DNA from: Symbiodinium natans | Lineage: Eukaryota; Sar; Dinophyceae; Suessiales; Symbiodiniaceae | NCBI GenBank assembly: GCA_905221605.1 | Contig: CAJNDS010002653.1 | Coordinates: forward strand, 213,340 to 277,339 | Reading direction: 5' to 3' | Length of the DNA stretch: 64,000 nucleotides | Notes under the pieces: model-generated | Databases searched by the model: none | The model's input: only the letters and a program-made list of their open reading frames with translations | Told to the model about the DNA's origin: nothing | Made by a program: the position numbers and the translations under genes | Shown: piece after piece, positions 48,571 to 59,116 of the stretch | Layout: every line of letters begins with the position of its first letter | How positions within the stretch are numbered: position 1 is the first letter of the stretch

Positions 48571-48816
48571 TGAGGTGACACACAGGAAGAAGCACCTTTC
48601 TCAAGGTGCGAACGCCCGCCCAAGACGGTGTCATTTTGGAACGTGCGAACGCAACAAGTGTCATTTTGGAACGCGCCCGAATTTAACGTATCACCTGCCA
48701 GAAGTGACACACAGAAAAAGGTGTCATTTTGGAAGGCATGCAGGCGCGTAAACGTGCCAAAACCTGCACGCGGTGCGTGATTCCGTCTTCTGGGCTGTTC
48801 ATTCTCTTGTCTCATT

Positions 48817-48901
48817 GTGTTCCAAAATGACGCTTTCCTGTGTTCCAAATTGACTCTTTCCTGTGTTCCAAATTGATTCTTTCCTGTGTTCCAAATTGAC
48901 C
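48817..48901. repeat. 23-bp minisatellite, inverted orientation
   Basis: Units CTTTCCTGTGTTCCAAATTGA repeat at a 23-bp period (GTGTTCCAAAATGAC first, then three more). They are reverse complements of the units at 46474-46562 with about two differences. Confidence 0.95.
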
Positions 48902-51289
48902 TTTTTTTCTACGGTTTAGGGGAGGGGCGGGAGTGCCAACACTACGGCACCGCTGCGCACTCGACACACTCCGACGCACCGTCCCCTGAAGTCAAAGTGC
49001 TGAGAAAAAAAAGTAGCTGAATATGCGCCTCGAACATTAGGGAACCATCCTCGCCATGGATGCAATATGCTGCAATGCTTAAGCATGACTAATCATAAAC
49101 TCAACCGGCCGCACATTGCAGCGACATACGGGCCTGCGATGATGCTGAGTTCGCTTTCGCTAGGACCTTTGTCCGACCAACGTGCTCGTCGAGCTCGGCA
49201 GCACGCCCTTTTCTGACAGCCGCAAAGTGAAGCTCGAACAAGTTCCATGCGTGCTTAACAGGAACCCTGTTTCGGTTGAATATCAGTTGCCTTTTAGCCC
49301 CTTGTTTTTCGCATCGAGGAAGCTGCTCGAGGGCAACAACCAGTGCATGCAGCAGGATCTCGCTGGAGACAGCCCCTTCCCAGCTGCCCAGAGGCATAGG
49401 GGGCATGGCCGCTGGGTCCGATAAGCTGCCTCTTGCACTTGGCCTTGCTCCCTTTCACCTTAAACTCCAGGTTCACAGAGAATGCGCTGCCCGGGAATCG
49501 CAGCAAATCCCCATGAGTGACATGGGCAACTTGCTCTGGAATCTCCATACCCAGCACCTTCTCAAGGCCAGACTCTGTAGTTTGTGACTTTCCAGGGCCT
49601 AGAGAGCAGCATAGGGTAGCCCATGCTGCGTGCTATAGGACGCAAGCAGCTGCGCCTCATATCACGAGCCACGCCAGGCCTTCCCAGTCTTCGCTCCCTC
49701 AATCATCGATTGCAATGGCTTCGGAGCAGTCAGCGAGGCCACATTGGTAGGGGGTGTGGTAGTGAAGTGTGTTGTGAGCTGCAACTCCCGTGTGCCGACC
49801 CTCAGTCCTCAGTGCTACAGGCCATGCAAGTGACCATAATTGACCAGTACTGCGCTTCACAGCTGTTGGTGTGTATGAGGCCCTGAAGATGATATGGTAC
49901 TGTCCATTGGCGTCTTTGTTGCTTGCCAGCCTTGCCAACAAAGGGTGCAACCTTCCAAAGGTCGATCTTCGCGATCTCTTCAGCGACCATACAGAGAATC
50001 TCGGCTCCTCATTGAGGTACTCGAATTCGGTTTGGTCCAATATCTGATGTGCAAGCCGGATTGGCTCAAGTCTGTTTGCTTAGGGCTTAGGGTGTGCCAT
50101 TTCATCCAAAAAGACCCTCATATGCCGCACGTGAGCACCCGGTTGCTTGGCTATACGCCTAACGACCAGCCGGATGATTTGGCCGCGCCCATGTACTCCT
50201 TACCTCCGCTTGCCGCCCATTGTCCTCGCACGGGTGGCCTCGGCCGGGGCCGGGTTTTCTGGAGTCCTTTTCTGCTGTTGCCCCGCTTCATGTGCTCTTG
50301 ACTGCGCCTGTGTCTCATTGTCCCCCTTGATGTGAGCACATGGAGCGCTGCAGATGCAAAGGAAGGAGCTGGAGGTGCGGTTCCTTGCTGTTCCACTCAC
50401 TGTGCGTTGCGGGTCCGGATCGAGAGAAAGCCGGCTTGGTTGTGCGGGTAGGCCCGGTTCGGCAAGCTTCCTGAACAGCTTGTGGCGTTTTCGATTCTGC
50501 GTTTTCTGACTCAGCCCGGCTCCGAATGCGCTGGGTGCCTTATTCTGATTCAGCCCGCTGAAGCTTTGCCTTTGTTCATCGTTTTCTGATTCAGCCCCCG
50601 GGTATGCCCATCTTCGGAGCCAATCTTTCATATGGCCGAGAGCGGAAGACGGATGCCATTTCACGTCCCGAGGGATTTCGCTGCCTCGTGTGGTGGAAAC
50701 AGAGAGGGCCGAGGCATCCCATGAACGTGGTCCTTCCACCACCCACACGCAGGACCTGCGACGCAGGAGTCCAGCAAACGTTCAGCAAATCGCCGTGACT
50801 TCCTTTGCACGACCTTGATGCGTGTCAGCCAAAGCCAAAGGAGGGCGCGTTTCGTTGGTAGTTTTTCTGTGTTTTTTGGTTCCATTTCCCCTAAACAGTG
50901 TGTCAACACTGGCGGATCTTACGTCAAGACTAAAAGGGTGTTAGATTGAGTTGCTCGCGCGAAACGCGTGCGATACACGGACGTTATTTTGTACGAAAGG
51001 CGTACTTTTTCCACTGGGCTTTGGGGCATGTTTCTCGGGGCCTTGAAGCATTAAAGTACCATTGACAATTTACATGCATTTGGCTTCCTGCACGGGTGTC
51101 GAATCGCCCTCTCGCCTATAGGTCCCGTGCATTTTTTGGGGCTGAGAGCGTGGGCGTGGATTCCTGCGCTTTGGGCCATTGGATGAGTTCGTTGCATGCG
51201 GCCAGACTCAGGGGATACGTATTACGCACGCGGCAACCAAAAGAGACGCCGTGCACTACACGAGATTCGAACTGAAGTGTGTTTATCCG
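48902..51289. other. No confident gene; minus-strand exon candidates
   Basis: On the minus strand about 49430-49557 reads MLGMEIPEQVAHVTHGDLLR and FSVNLEFKVKGSKAKCKRQL. About 49170-49400, in another frame, reads SSEILLHALVVALEQLP and HAWNLFELHFAAVRKGRAAE. About 49840-50040 reads EEPRFSVWSLKRSRRS and NKDANGQYHIIFRASYTPTA. These look coding but share no frame, junctions or known domain. Around 50500-50600 the motif GATTCAGCCC is repeated three times. I do not call a gene. Confidence 0.35.
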
Positions 51290-52656
51290 TCTCCTTTTCG
51301 CTTTTTCTCTCTCATTCTCGCTCTCTCTGAGAGACACTCTCTTTTTCTCTCGCTCTCCGTCTCTCGCTCTTTCTCTCTCTTTCTCTCTCTGTCTCTCTCC
51401 TCTCTCCAGGCTCTCTTCATCTCTTCTCTCGCTCTCTCTCATCACTCCCTCTCTCTCTCTCTCATTGTTGCTTTGTCTTTCTCAATCCTTCTCTCTCTCT
51501 CTCTCCCCCATTATCTCTTGTTTTCTTTCTTGATTTATCGATTATTTATTTCGTTCTTTGTTGCTTTCTTTTTCTTCGTTCTTTTTGGTCGTTCTTTGTT
51601 TCCTTCTTTCTCTTCTTTATTTCGTTCTTTCTTTCTTGTATCTTTATTTGTGTTATCGAAATTCTTTCTATCGTTATTTAAGTTATTTCTTTATTTCGGT
51701 ATTTGTTTTTTGTTCTGTGTTTCTTTATGTATTTCTTTATAAATTTGTCTGTATTATTTCTGTATTTCCTTTATTTTATTTTATTTCGTTGCTGTCTTGT
51801 CTCTCGTTTAGTCTGTTCTTTCTTTGCTTTCTTGTCCTTCTTGTCTTTCGTTTATTTCTTTTATTGGCTTTCTTTATGTTCTTGCTTTTCTTTCTTTTCA
51901 TGTTTGTACTCTTGGTTCTTCCTTTTCTTCCTTTTCTTCCTGTTCTTCATTTTCTTCCTGTTCTTCCTGTTCTTCCTTGTCTTCATTTTCTTTTCTTTTC
52001 TTTCTGCTCATTATGTTCTTGCGTTTCTTTCGGTTCTTTCGTGCCTTTTCTTTCTTTTGTTTCTTTCGTTTCCGTTCTTTTCTTGTCGTTCTTTTCTTTC
52101 TTGTCTTTCTTTTCTTTTCTGTTTATTCTTTCTTTTTTCTTTTATTTATGCTTCTTATTTTCTTTATTTTATTCGTTTCTGTTTCTTTGTTTTTGTCTTT
52201 CTGTTCTTTCTTTTCTTTCTTTTCTTTCTGTTCCTTCTTTTCTTTCTTTTCTTTCTTTTCTTTCTTTTCTTTCTTTTCTTTCTTTTCTTTCTTTTCTTTC
52301 TTTTCTTTCTTTTCTTTCTTTTCTTTCTTTGCTTTCGTTTCTTTCTTTTCTTTTCTTTCTGTTCTTTCTGTTCTTTCTGTTCTTTCTGTTCTTTCTGTTC
52401 TTTCTGTTCTTTCTGTTCTTTCTTGTCATTATTTTCTTTCTATATTCTTTCGTTTCTTTCGTTTCTTTCTGTTCTTTCTGTTCTTTCTGTTCTTTCTGTT
52501 CTTTCTGGTCTTTCTTGTCATTATTTTCTTTCTAGTCTTTCTATTCTTTCTTTTCTTTCTTTTCTTTCTGTTCTTTCTTGTCATTGTTTTCTTTCTTTTC
52601 TTTCTGTTCTTTCTGTTCTTTCTTCTCTTCTGATGTTATTTCTTTTCTTTCTTTTC

Positions 52657-52688
<32 letters not shown>

Positions 52689-53575
52689 CATGTCTTTTGT
52701 TTTTCCTTTTTTCTTTCTTTTATTTATTTTATGTCTTTTCTTTTTTTCTTTCTGTTCTTTCTTTTATTGTATTTCTTTTCTTTCTTTCTTTCCTTTCTTG
52801 CCTTTATTTTCTTTTCTTTCTTGTCGCTCTTCTCGTTCTTGTCGTTCTTTTGTTCTTTTCTTTCTTTTCTTTTCGTTCTTGTCCTTTTTCCTTTTCCATT
52901 TCTTTCTCCCTTTCCTTTTCCTTGTCCTTTCCCTTCCTTTTCTTTCCTTTCTTTCCTCTCCTTTCCTCTCCTTTGATCTCCTTTCCTCTCCTTTCCTTTC
53001 CTTTCCTCTCCTTTCCTCTCCTTTCCTCTCCTTTCCTCTCCTTTCCTTTCCTTTCCGCTCCTTTCCGAAATTTCCTTTTCCTTTCCTCTCTTTTCCTTTC
53101 CTTTCCTTTCCTTTTCTCTCCTTTCCTCTCCTTTCCTCTCCTTTCCTCTCCTTTCCTCTCCTTTCCTTTCCTTTCCTCTCCTTTCCTTTCCTTTCCTCTC
53201 TTTTCCTTTCCTTTCCTTTCCTTTTCTCTCCTTTCCTCTCCTTTCCCCTCCTTTCCCTTGCTTTCCCCTTCTTTTCTTTCCTTTCCTATCCTTTCCTCTA
53301 CATTCTTCTTTTTTCCTCTCATTTCCTTTTTCCTTTCCTCTCCTTTCCTTTCCTCTCCTTTCCTCTCCCTTCCTCTCCCTTCCTTTCCTTTCCTTTCCTT
53401 TCCTCTTCGTTCCTTCTTTCTTGTTTTCCTTCTTTCTGTCTTTCTTTCTTTCTGTTTGTCTTTGTTTCTTTCTTGCTTTCTTGCGTTCTCTTTCTCGCTC
53501 GCTCTCCAACTCTTTCTCTGTTTGTCTTTCTCTCTCGCTCCCTCTGCCTCTACCTCTACCTCTATTTTTTTGTCT
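51290..53575. repeat. Long polypyrimidine tract (CT, TTTC, TTTCC/CTCTCC repeats)
   Basis: Imperfect (CT)n to about 51520, then T-rich TTTC/TTCTT repeats to about 52870, then (CTTTC)n and CTTTCCTCTC decamer-like repeats to about 53410, then mixed C/T to 53575. Purines on this strand are rare for over 2 kb. The very long open frames across it (Phe/Leu/Ser-rich on plus, Arg/Lys/Glu-rich on minus) are a direct result of the composition. Confidence 0.95.
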
Positions 53576-53818
53576 CGAAGCGTACGGAGCGCTGCCTTTG
53601 GCGGTTGGGTGAAACTTCAAGTAGGCTATCCTACCTATGTGACAGCCCTGTCTTGCCCGGCCTGGTCATCCCCAGGCGTCACACCAGTACACTGTGAGCA
53701 TGTTGTGTCTGGTAATTTTGCCCTGTGCTACAGCTGGGATTGAAAGGGGGCCTTGTTCCGGTTCGGCCTTGAACCCAGTTCAGACAGCTACCAGTTGAGC
53801 CGAGATCTTGAGCCATTG
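53576..53818. other. Unique island between two pyrimidine blocks
   Basis: About 240 bp of ordinary sequence. The minus strand of 53755-53815 contains GGCTCAACTGGTAGCTG and, 27 bases on, GGTTCAAGGCC, which resemble the A and B boxes of tRNA promoters but are too close together for a tRNA. It could be a tRNA-derived SINE remnant. Confidence 0.4.
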
Positions 53819-54720
53819 CCTCTACCTCTACCTCTACCTCTACCTCTACCTCTACCTCTACCTCTACCTCTACCTCTACTCTACCTCTACCTCTACCTCT
53901 ACCTCTACCCTACCTCTACCTCTACCTCTACCTCTGCCTCTGCCTCTGCCTCTGCCTCTGCCTCTGCCTCTGCCTCTGCCTCTGCCTCTGCCTCTGCCTC
54001 TGCCTCTGCCTCTGCCTCTGCCTCTGCCTCTGCCTCTGCCTCTGCCTCTGCCTCTGCCTCTGCCTCTGCCTCTGCCTCTGCCTCTGCCCTGCCTCTGCCT
54101 CTGCCTCTGCCTCTGCCTCTGCCTCTGCCTCTGCCTCTGCCTCTGCCTGCCTCTGCCTCTGCCTCTGCCTCTGCCTCTGCCTCTGCCTCTGCCTCTGCCT
54201 CTGCCTCTGCCTCTGCCTCTGCCTCTGCCTCTGCCTCTGCCTCTGCCTCTGCCTCTCTCCCTCTGCCTCTGCCTCTGCCTCTGCCTCTGCCTCTGCCTGT
54301 CTCCGTCTCTGCCTCTGCCCTCTCTGCCTGGCCTCTGCCTCGCCTCTGCTCTGGCCTGCTGTCGGGCCTCTGCATGCATGCCTCTGCCTCTGCTCTGCCT
54401 CGCCTCTTTTCGCCTCGGCCTCTGCCTCTCTGCCTCTTGCATCTCCTGCTCTCTGGCTGCATCGCTCGCTCTTCTCTCTGCCTCTGCCTCTCTGCCCTGC
54501 CTCTGCCTCTCTGCTCTGCCTCTCTGCCTCTGCCCTGCCTCTGCCATCTGCCTCTGCCTCTGCCTCTGCCTCTGCTCTGCCTCGGCCTCTGCCTCGCTCT
54601 GCCTCGCCTCTGCCTCTGCCTCTGCCTGCCTCTGCCTCTGCTCTGCCTCGCTCTCCTCTCCTCTGCCTTGCCTCTGCCTCTGCCTCTGCTCTGCAATGCC
54701 TCTCAGCCGCCTCTGCCTCT
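53819..54720. repeat. Hexanucleotide arrays (CCTCTA)n then (CCTCTG)n
   Basis: CCTCTA repeats run from 53819 to about 53930 and switch to CCTCTG, which continue nearly perfectly to about 54300 and then degenerate to 54720. They encode Leu-Pro, Ser-Ala or Cys-Leu repeats in the three plus frames, so open frames here are artefacts. Confidence 0.97.
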
Positions 54721-54832
<112 letters not shown>

Positions 54833-54951
54833 AAACAGCCGCAAATAGTAAAACACTTTGTAGGTCACCATAGGAGCCGTGAACAACAAATCAAGCTTAA
54901 AAAGTGACGACAGCTACGAGGATTCCTCGTGACGGTTTGCACTTTTGAGAT

Positions 54952-55169
54952 GTGAGTGAGTGAGTGCGTCTAACGTCCCTGCGGCCAAGCAAAGCCCGCC
55001 GCGTGGGCGCAGAACACAAAAGTTCGGACCCACCCACGGGCCAAAACTCTTGGTATTCTACGGGGACGAGGAAGGTAGTGAGACAGGTCTCTCACTGCTC
55101 ATCCTTACTCGGCCCGAAATCCCAGAGGAAAAAAGACTACAAATGCGCATGACTTGACTCACTCACTCG
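54952..55169. mobile_element. MITE-like insert with GAGTGAGTGAGT termini
   Basis: About 218 bp flanked by GTGAGTGAGTGAGTGCG (54952-54968) and TGACTCACTCACTCG (55155-55169), which are inverted repeats over about 12 bp. It interrupts a copy of the palindromic repeat family: the sequence before it stops at TTTGAGATGTGA, and the next unit starts right after it. There is no real ORF. It is a candidate non-autonomous DNA transposon; the repeat-rich ends could also be a coincidental microsatellite. Confidence 0.5.
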
Positions 55170-55451
55170 ACAGCTACGAGTATTCCTCGTGACTGTTTGC
55201 ATGTTTGAGATGTGAACAGCAAATGAAGCTTAAACAGTGACGACAGTTACGAGGATGGATGGCGCGCCCCACATGCCATACCTGGAAAACTTAGTGTACG
55301 TTTATTTCTGGCACTGCGGAAAGTTGTTTTTTTCTGCAGATTTACGGCACTGACAGAAACAGCACACAATTTTACGGCACTCTACCCTTTTTTTATGGCA
55401 TTTTATGCATGCAAAAGCAGCAACTTTTGCACAGTGCCGCAAATTTCCTGA

Positions 55452-55555
55452 CTACCTGGAAAATTCTGGCACCGCAAGAAGCAACTGTTAATAATCGGCT
55501 ACTACCCCTGGAAAATTCTGGCACCGCAAGAAGCAGCTGTTAATAACAGGCTACT
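55452..55555. repeat. 52-bp tandem duplication
   Basis: CTGGAAAATTCTGGCACCGC and the following AAGAAGCARCTGTTAATAA appear twice, 52 bp apart (55456 and 55508). Confidence 0.9.
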
Positions 55556-55870
55556 ACCGCGGTCTAGGTATGCCTCATTCTCGTAACCGGCTGCACTTTT
55601 GAGACACGAACAACAAACGAAGCTTAAGAAGCGACGGCAGTCACGGGGACGGCGCCACCCACAGGTCTCATGCTGACTCATCCTCGTGAGTGTCCTCACT
55701 TTTGAGATGCGAAGCTTAGAAAGTGACGCAGGTGCGCCATCCTTGTAATTGTCTGTACAGTTGAGACAAACCAAGCTTAGAAGCCGACTACAGTTACGAG
55801 GATGGCGCAACCTTTGCCTCATTCTCGTAACTGCTGCACTTTTTGAACAACCATAGTCCAAAAGTGACGA

Positions 55871-56591
55871 CACGCGAGGCTGATGCACCTCTAAAACCCC
55901 TCAAAATCTTCATATTCGTGACTTGTCTGCACTTCTGCTACGACCGAAAACGTACCAAAACGCTGCTCTCCCCCAAGTACATCTCGATTCGTGCTCGGTT
56001 CGTGCCACCGTGGACGCTCTCGAACGGTTTCGAACGCTTGCGAACCGAAACTCCCCAACCCTGGGTTTGGAAGCTTGGGGGCCGCCTGCTTCGTGACTGA
56101 GTCGAGAAGCCGAGGGTTACTGCATATTTGGGCAGCGTCGACCTGGACGTCGAGCTTCAATTTGCACAGGAGACCCAATTGCCAAGTTCCCCCCCCCTGA
56201 ATGTTTGGAAATGTTCGCTGAGTTTCGTTTCCGTAGAGGAGCTTGCAATCCTGTAGGAGTGTGGCGGAGAGCGCAAGATTTTGCACCTAGGCGAGCGATA
56301 GAGCGTGTCGGCGTGTGTGGCAGGGTGAGCAGACAGACGGCGCAGCGAACTGGAAACGCCTCATGACGAAGAATGTCGTTGTCGGGCCGGTGCATCCAAC
56401 CTATATTTAGTGATTCAACTACAGCCATGCATGATATGTGGAATGTTTGTTGTGGTGTGAGATCCATGTCGCGTAGCCCAGGTACGACAAAGCTGAGGTG
56501 ATGAGAATGTGCGTCAGTTATACAACGTCTGTGCCCTTTACGGACAAAGAAGACGACGAAGAGTGGTGGGAGGCGGAGCCACTGGGGGGGT
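55871..56591. other. No gene seen
   Basis: Both strands have open frames, but none shows motifs. The minus frame at 56117-56773 is long (218 codons) yet its composition varies and has no recognisable segment. A 9-C run lies near 56190. Confidence 0.4.
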
Positions 56592-56834
56592 TTGGCCTTG
56601 AATTCCTCACGAGGTCGCCGAGGGACGACGAGGCGGGCCGGGGCCATGGTTGCTTTTTCTCTACTTAGCTCGAACTTACAGAAGCGCAACAAAGACATTT
56701 GGTCTAGCAAGGCTGCGGGAAGGCGAAGGCGAGATTCAGGATTTGAACTGAAGCGTTGGGAGGCAGACTTCAAAGACTACATCACCGGAACTCGCTTAGA
56801 TGACAGGCTGGTTCAGAACAGGCTCCTGTGCTAG
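56592..56834 (+). CDS. Possible exon, basic protein fragment
   Basis: From about 56646 the frame reads MVAFSLLSSNLQKRNKDIWS, then SKAAGRRRRDSGFELKRWEA and DFKDYITGTRLDDRLVQNRL, ending LC at TAG. The charge pattern and internal order look like real coding sequence, perhaps part of a retroelement endonuclease or RT N-terminus, but I cannot identify it. A stop follows at once, so it is an isolated fragment. Confidence 0.3.
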   Translation: MALNSSRGRRGTTRRAGAMVAFSLLSSNLQKRNKDIWSSKAAGRRRRDSGFELKRWEADFKDYITGTRLDDRLVQNRLLC

Positions 56835-59051
56835 GATTTATCTTCAGTTCAGAGCGGCTTCAGCAAGGTTTTCGAAATCGTTCAAGTCAGTGGACTCCAG
56901 AGAAAGATTTGTTTTGATGCACACTTGATGTACACAACATCCCAAGGTGTGGCGCGTGGCATCCCAAGTTCAATTGTTCGTCCACTGGCCTTTCAAGCGG
57001 TCAGGGCTGCGAGGCCCTGGAGGGTTTAGGGTTCAGGGCTTATACGGCTCAATCCATCAGTCCTTTGTGCCAGATCCCTGCAGTGATTGTGGGGTCTGGT
57101 TTGTATTACACATGCAGCTGGCGAGATTGATTGTCCGGAGCCCAGTACTCAAGAGAGCATGTAAGACCCAGGGCTGCGTTTGTAGCGTGATAAAAGAGTG
57201 CCACGCGCCCGCAGAGAGTTCATGAGTCTGCTTGTGTGCCATGCACTGCCGTGTTGCACAGCCCTTTGGAGGCCTTTGTGAGGCACACCGAAGACGATAC
57301 TGCTGCCACACGGTGATATTGTTGAAGGTTTCTGTGCTCAGCAGGAGGAGGAGGAGGAGGAGGTGTTCGACAGTAGGCAGGTTAGGCTTCTCTTGGCTGC
57401 ACCGTTGTAAAGATGTTGGGAAGCTTCGGCTTCGAACAGAAGCAGCAGTTTCAGTTTGGCTCCGTAAAGAGATGCTGAAGACACGGTATGCATCGTATGC
57501 AGCCAGCCTTGACAGTGATCCGCAAAGCCGGCCAGCCGGAGCCAAACTCCTCGAATTGCCCCCCTCTGGAATCGCATCCATCTTTCGCTGCCCTCCATCT
57601 GCCGTTCTCTAAGGTACGGATTAATTCAGCGCGTTGGGAGTACGCCACGCAAGGGACGTCGACCTTAGCGAGGATCTGCGCTTTCAGTGCCAGCATCGAT
57701 GTTTAAACAGGCTTCAGCTTGCACCATCCCTGCTTGAGTTCCAACTCTGAAGGGGACATAAGGCTGAGACCGGCACACACCTGCGCAGCAGATGATGAGA
57801 CACAGTGATGTGAGAGCAGTGTGCATGGAATGGCGCATTTCTGGACAGGGTTTATCATGACGAGCACTGTACTGATAACAGCGAATGCGGAATCGCTAGG
57901 TCTGCCGGGTGCCTTGGCCTCTGGTTCAGGGTTCCCAGACTAGCTTCTCTATCTTGGAGCTGCCTGTTTGCGCCCTCTCCCTTCGCGCGTCTCCTTGATT
58001 GTGCGGGACAGAGACTTAAAAATTAAGTTCCACGCCCCTTGTTTCTTGTTTTGAAGTCATAATTCGGAAAGCAGAGAAGAAAGGAATGAGAGAGAGTTGA
58101 AGCCCCCATTCGCATCCCCTTTCCTTAAAAGGAGAGTAAAGAAAGACTCCAAATTCCCTCTTGATTCCTGTTTCTATTGTTTCGAAAAGTCGAAGTCGAG
58201 AATTAATCTAAATTCCTCCCGCCCTCAATTCTGTTTCTTGTTTGTTCTCATTCGAAATTGAGAAGTGGAGAATAATCTTGGAGGGGGGTTTGGGAGAGCC
58301 AGAGAATGCCCTAGGCCAAGCGGCATGTGAATGTGCCTTGTGCGCTATCCCCCTTGAGGCGGATGCCACCGCAATATTTTCCAAATGCCTTAGGTTAGTC
58401 AGCAAACGTTCTGAGGCACATGACTCGGACTGCTACACAACCCATATCAGTGCACAAGAAGCTCATCATATGCAAGATATTCACCAATTGGAGCCGGGCT
58501 GCTACGGCCGATGCAGGCAAGGGGTGCTTGCATCCCAAAGATGCGACCAGTCACTTGCCATCCGGCACAGGCCCAGAGCAGCGCGTGCACTGGCACCACC
58601 TTACTGTTAGCAGGGAATGAGGGAATCAGGGCCCTATATATACCGTTTTAAGGGATTATGCGCGACTGCAGCGAAGCGCATCGGTGTGCTTTGCCCAAGC
58701 AGCGCTGCCTTCCCATCGTCAGATGGCTCCGGGTCGCCAGCAACGGCGCCTTCGGCAAAGGGGCAAAGAACGGAGCACCGCACCACAGATAGCGTGTCAA
58801 AAAAAGGCCGGCAAAGGTTCCAAGCGCGTCCTAGTGGCAGACCCCTGTGAAGAACAAGATGAGATGCAGCAGCACCACCCTATGCGTAGCAGCAAAAACA
58901 CCCCAGAGCGAATGAGTCTTTCTGTGTGTCTTGGTGTCGGCCGCTTCGAGCGTCACCTGACCCACGACAAGCGACAACATGAACAAACACCTCATCTTCA
59001 GCTCCAAGGACCACAACTGAATTAGATATCCAAGGAGTGTTGAAGAGTTTA
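56835..59051. other. No confident gene
   Basis: Mostly unique sequence. Noted: degenerate GGGTTTAGGGTTCAGGG near 57025-57040, a (GAG)n patch at 57344-57362, and repeated AATTAAGTTCC/AAATTCC motifs with GAGAGTAAAG between 58015 and 58260. CTATATATACC at 58633 is AT-rich but not evidence of a promoter. Confidence 0.4.
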
Positions 59052-59116
59052 CCCTAAAGCCTAAAGCCTAAAGCCTAAAGCCTAAAGCCTAAAGCCTAAA
59101 CCCTAAACCCTAAACC
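59052..59116. repeat. Interstitial telomere-like array (CCCTAAA / GCCTAAA)
   Basis: Nine heptads in register: CCCTAAA, then six GCCTAAA, then two CCCTAAA, plus CC. The reverse complement is TTTAGGG/TTTAGGC. TTTAGGG is the plant-type repeat also reported for dinoflagellate telomeres. The orientation places the G-rich strand on minus. Coding-like sequence begins directly after it. Confidence 0.95.

Larger units (their letters stand above)
46474..48901. mobile_element. Foldback-like element with inverted 23-bp arrays and satellite core
   Basis: The left end is an array of GTCAATTTGGAACGCGGGAAAG-type units (46474-46562). The right end is the reverse complement of the same unit, CTTTCCTGTGTTCCAAATTGAC (48817-48901). 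Further direct-orientation units (GTGTCATTTTGGAACG) lie at 48628, 48658 and 48720. The interior has two satellite families (46600-47105 and 47420-48570) and a 53-C run (47367-47419). There is no ORF that looks like a transposase. The architecture, terminal inverted repeats made of tandem short units, is that of foldback (FB) transposons; mobility here is inference and no target-site duplication was found. Confidence 0.55.
54865..55870. repeat. Palindromic ACGAGGATTCCTCGT repeat family
   Basis: Copies of a roughly 80-110 bp unit contain GACGACAG(C/T)TACGAGGA, CTCGTGACTGTTTGCAC, TTTGAGA(T/C), GAACAACAAA and GAAGCTTA. They occur near 54890, 55165, 55240, 55590, 55660 and 55780. The first two carry the palindrome ACGAGGATTCCTCGT or a one-base variant. 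Confidence 0.8.

Noticed and set aside
51248-51275. tRNA T-arm-like GAGATTCGAACTGAAG on minus
   Set aside because: No A box or acceptor pairing upstream at the right distance; a similar phrase at 56730 also lacks tRNA context.
56117-56773. Minus-strand frame of 218 codons
   Set aside because: No recognisable segment, composition shifts along its length, and the plus strand contains a more protein-like stretch.
58625-58640. CTATATATACC as a TATA-box promoter
   Set aside because: Dinoflagellate genes generally lack TATA boxes and no coding start follows at a sensible distance.
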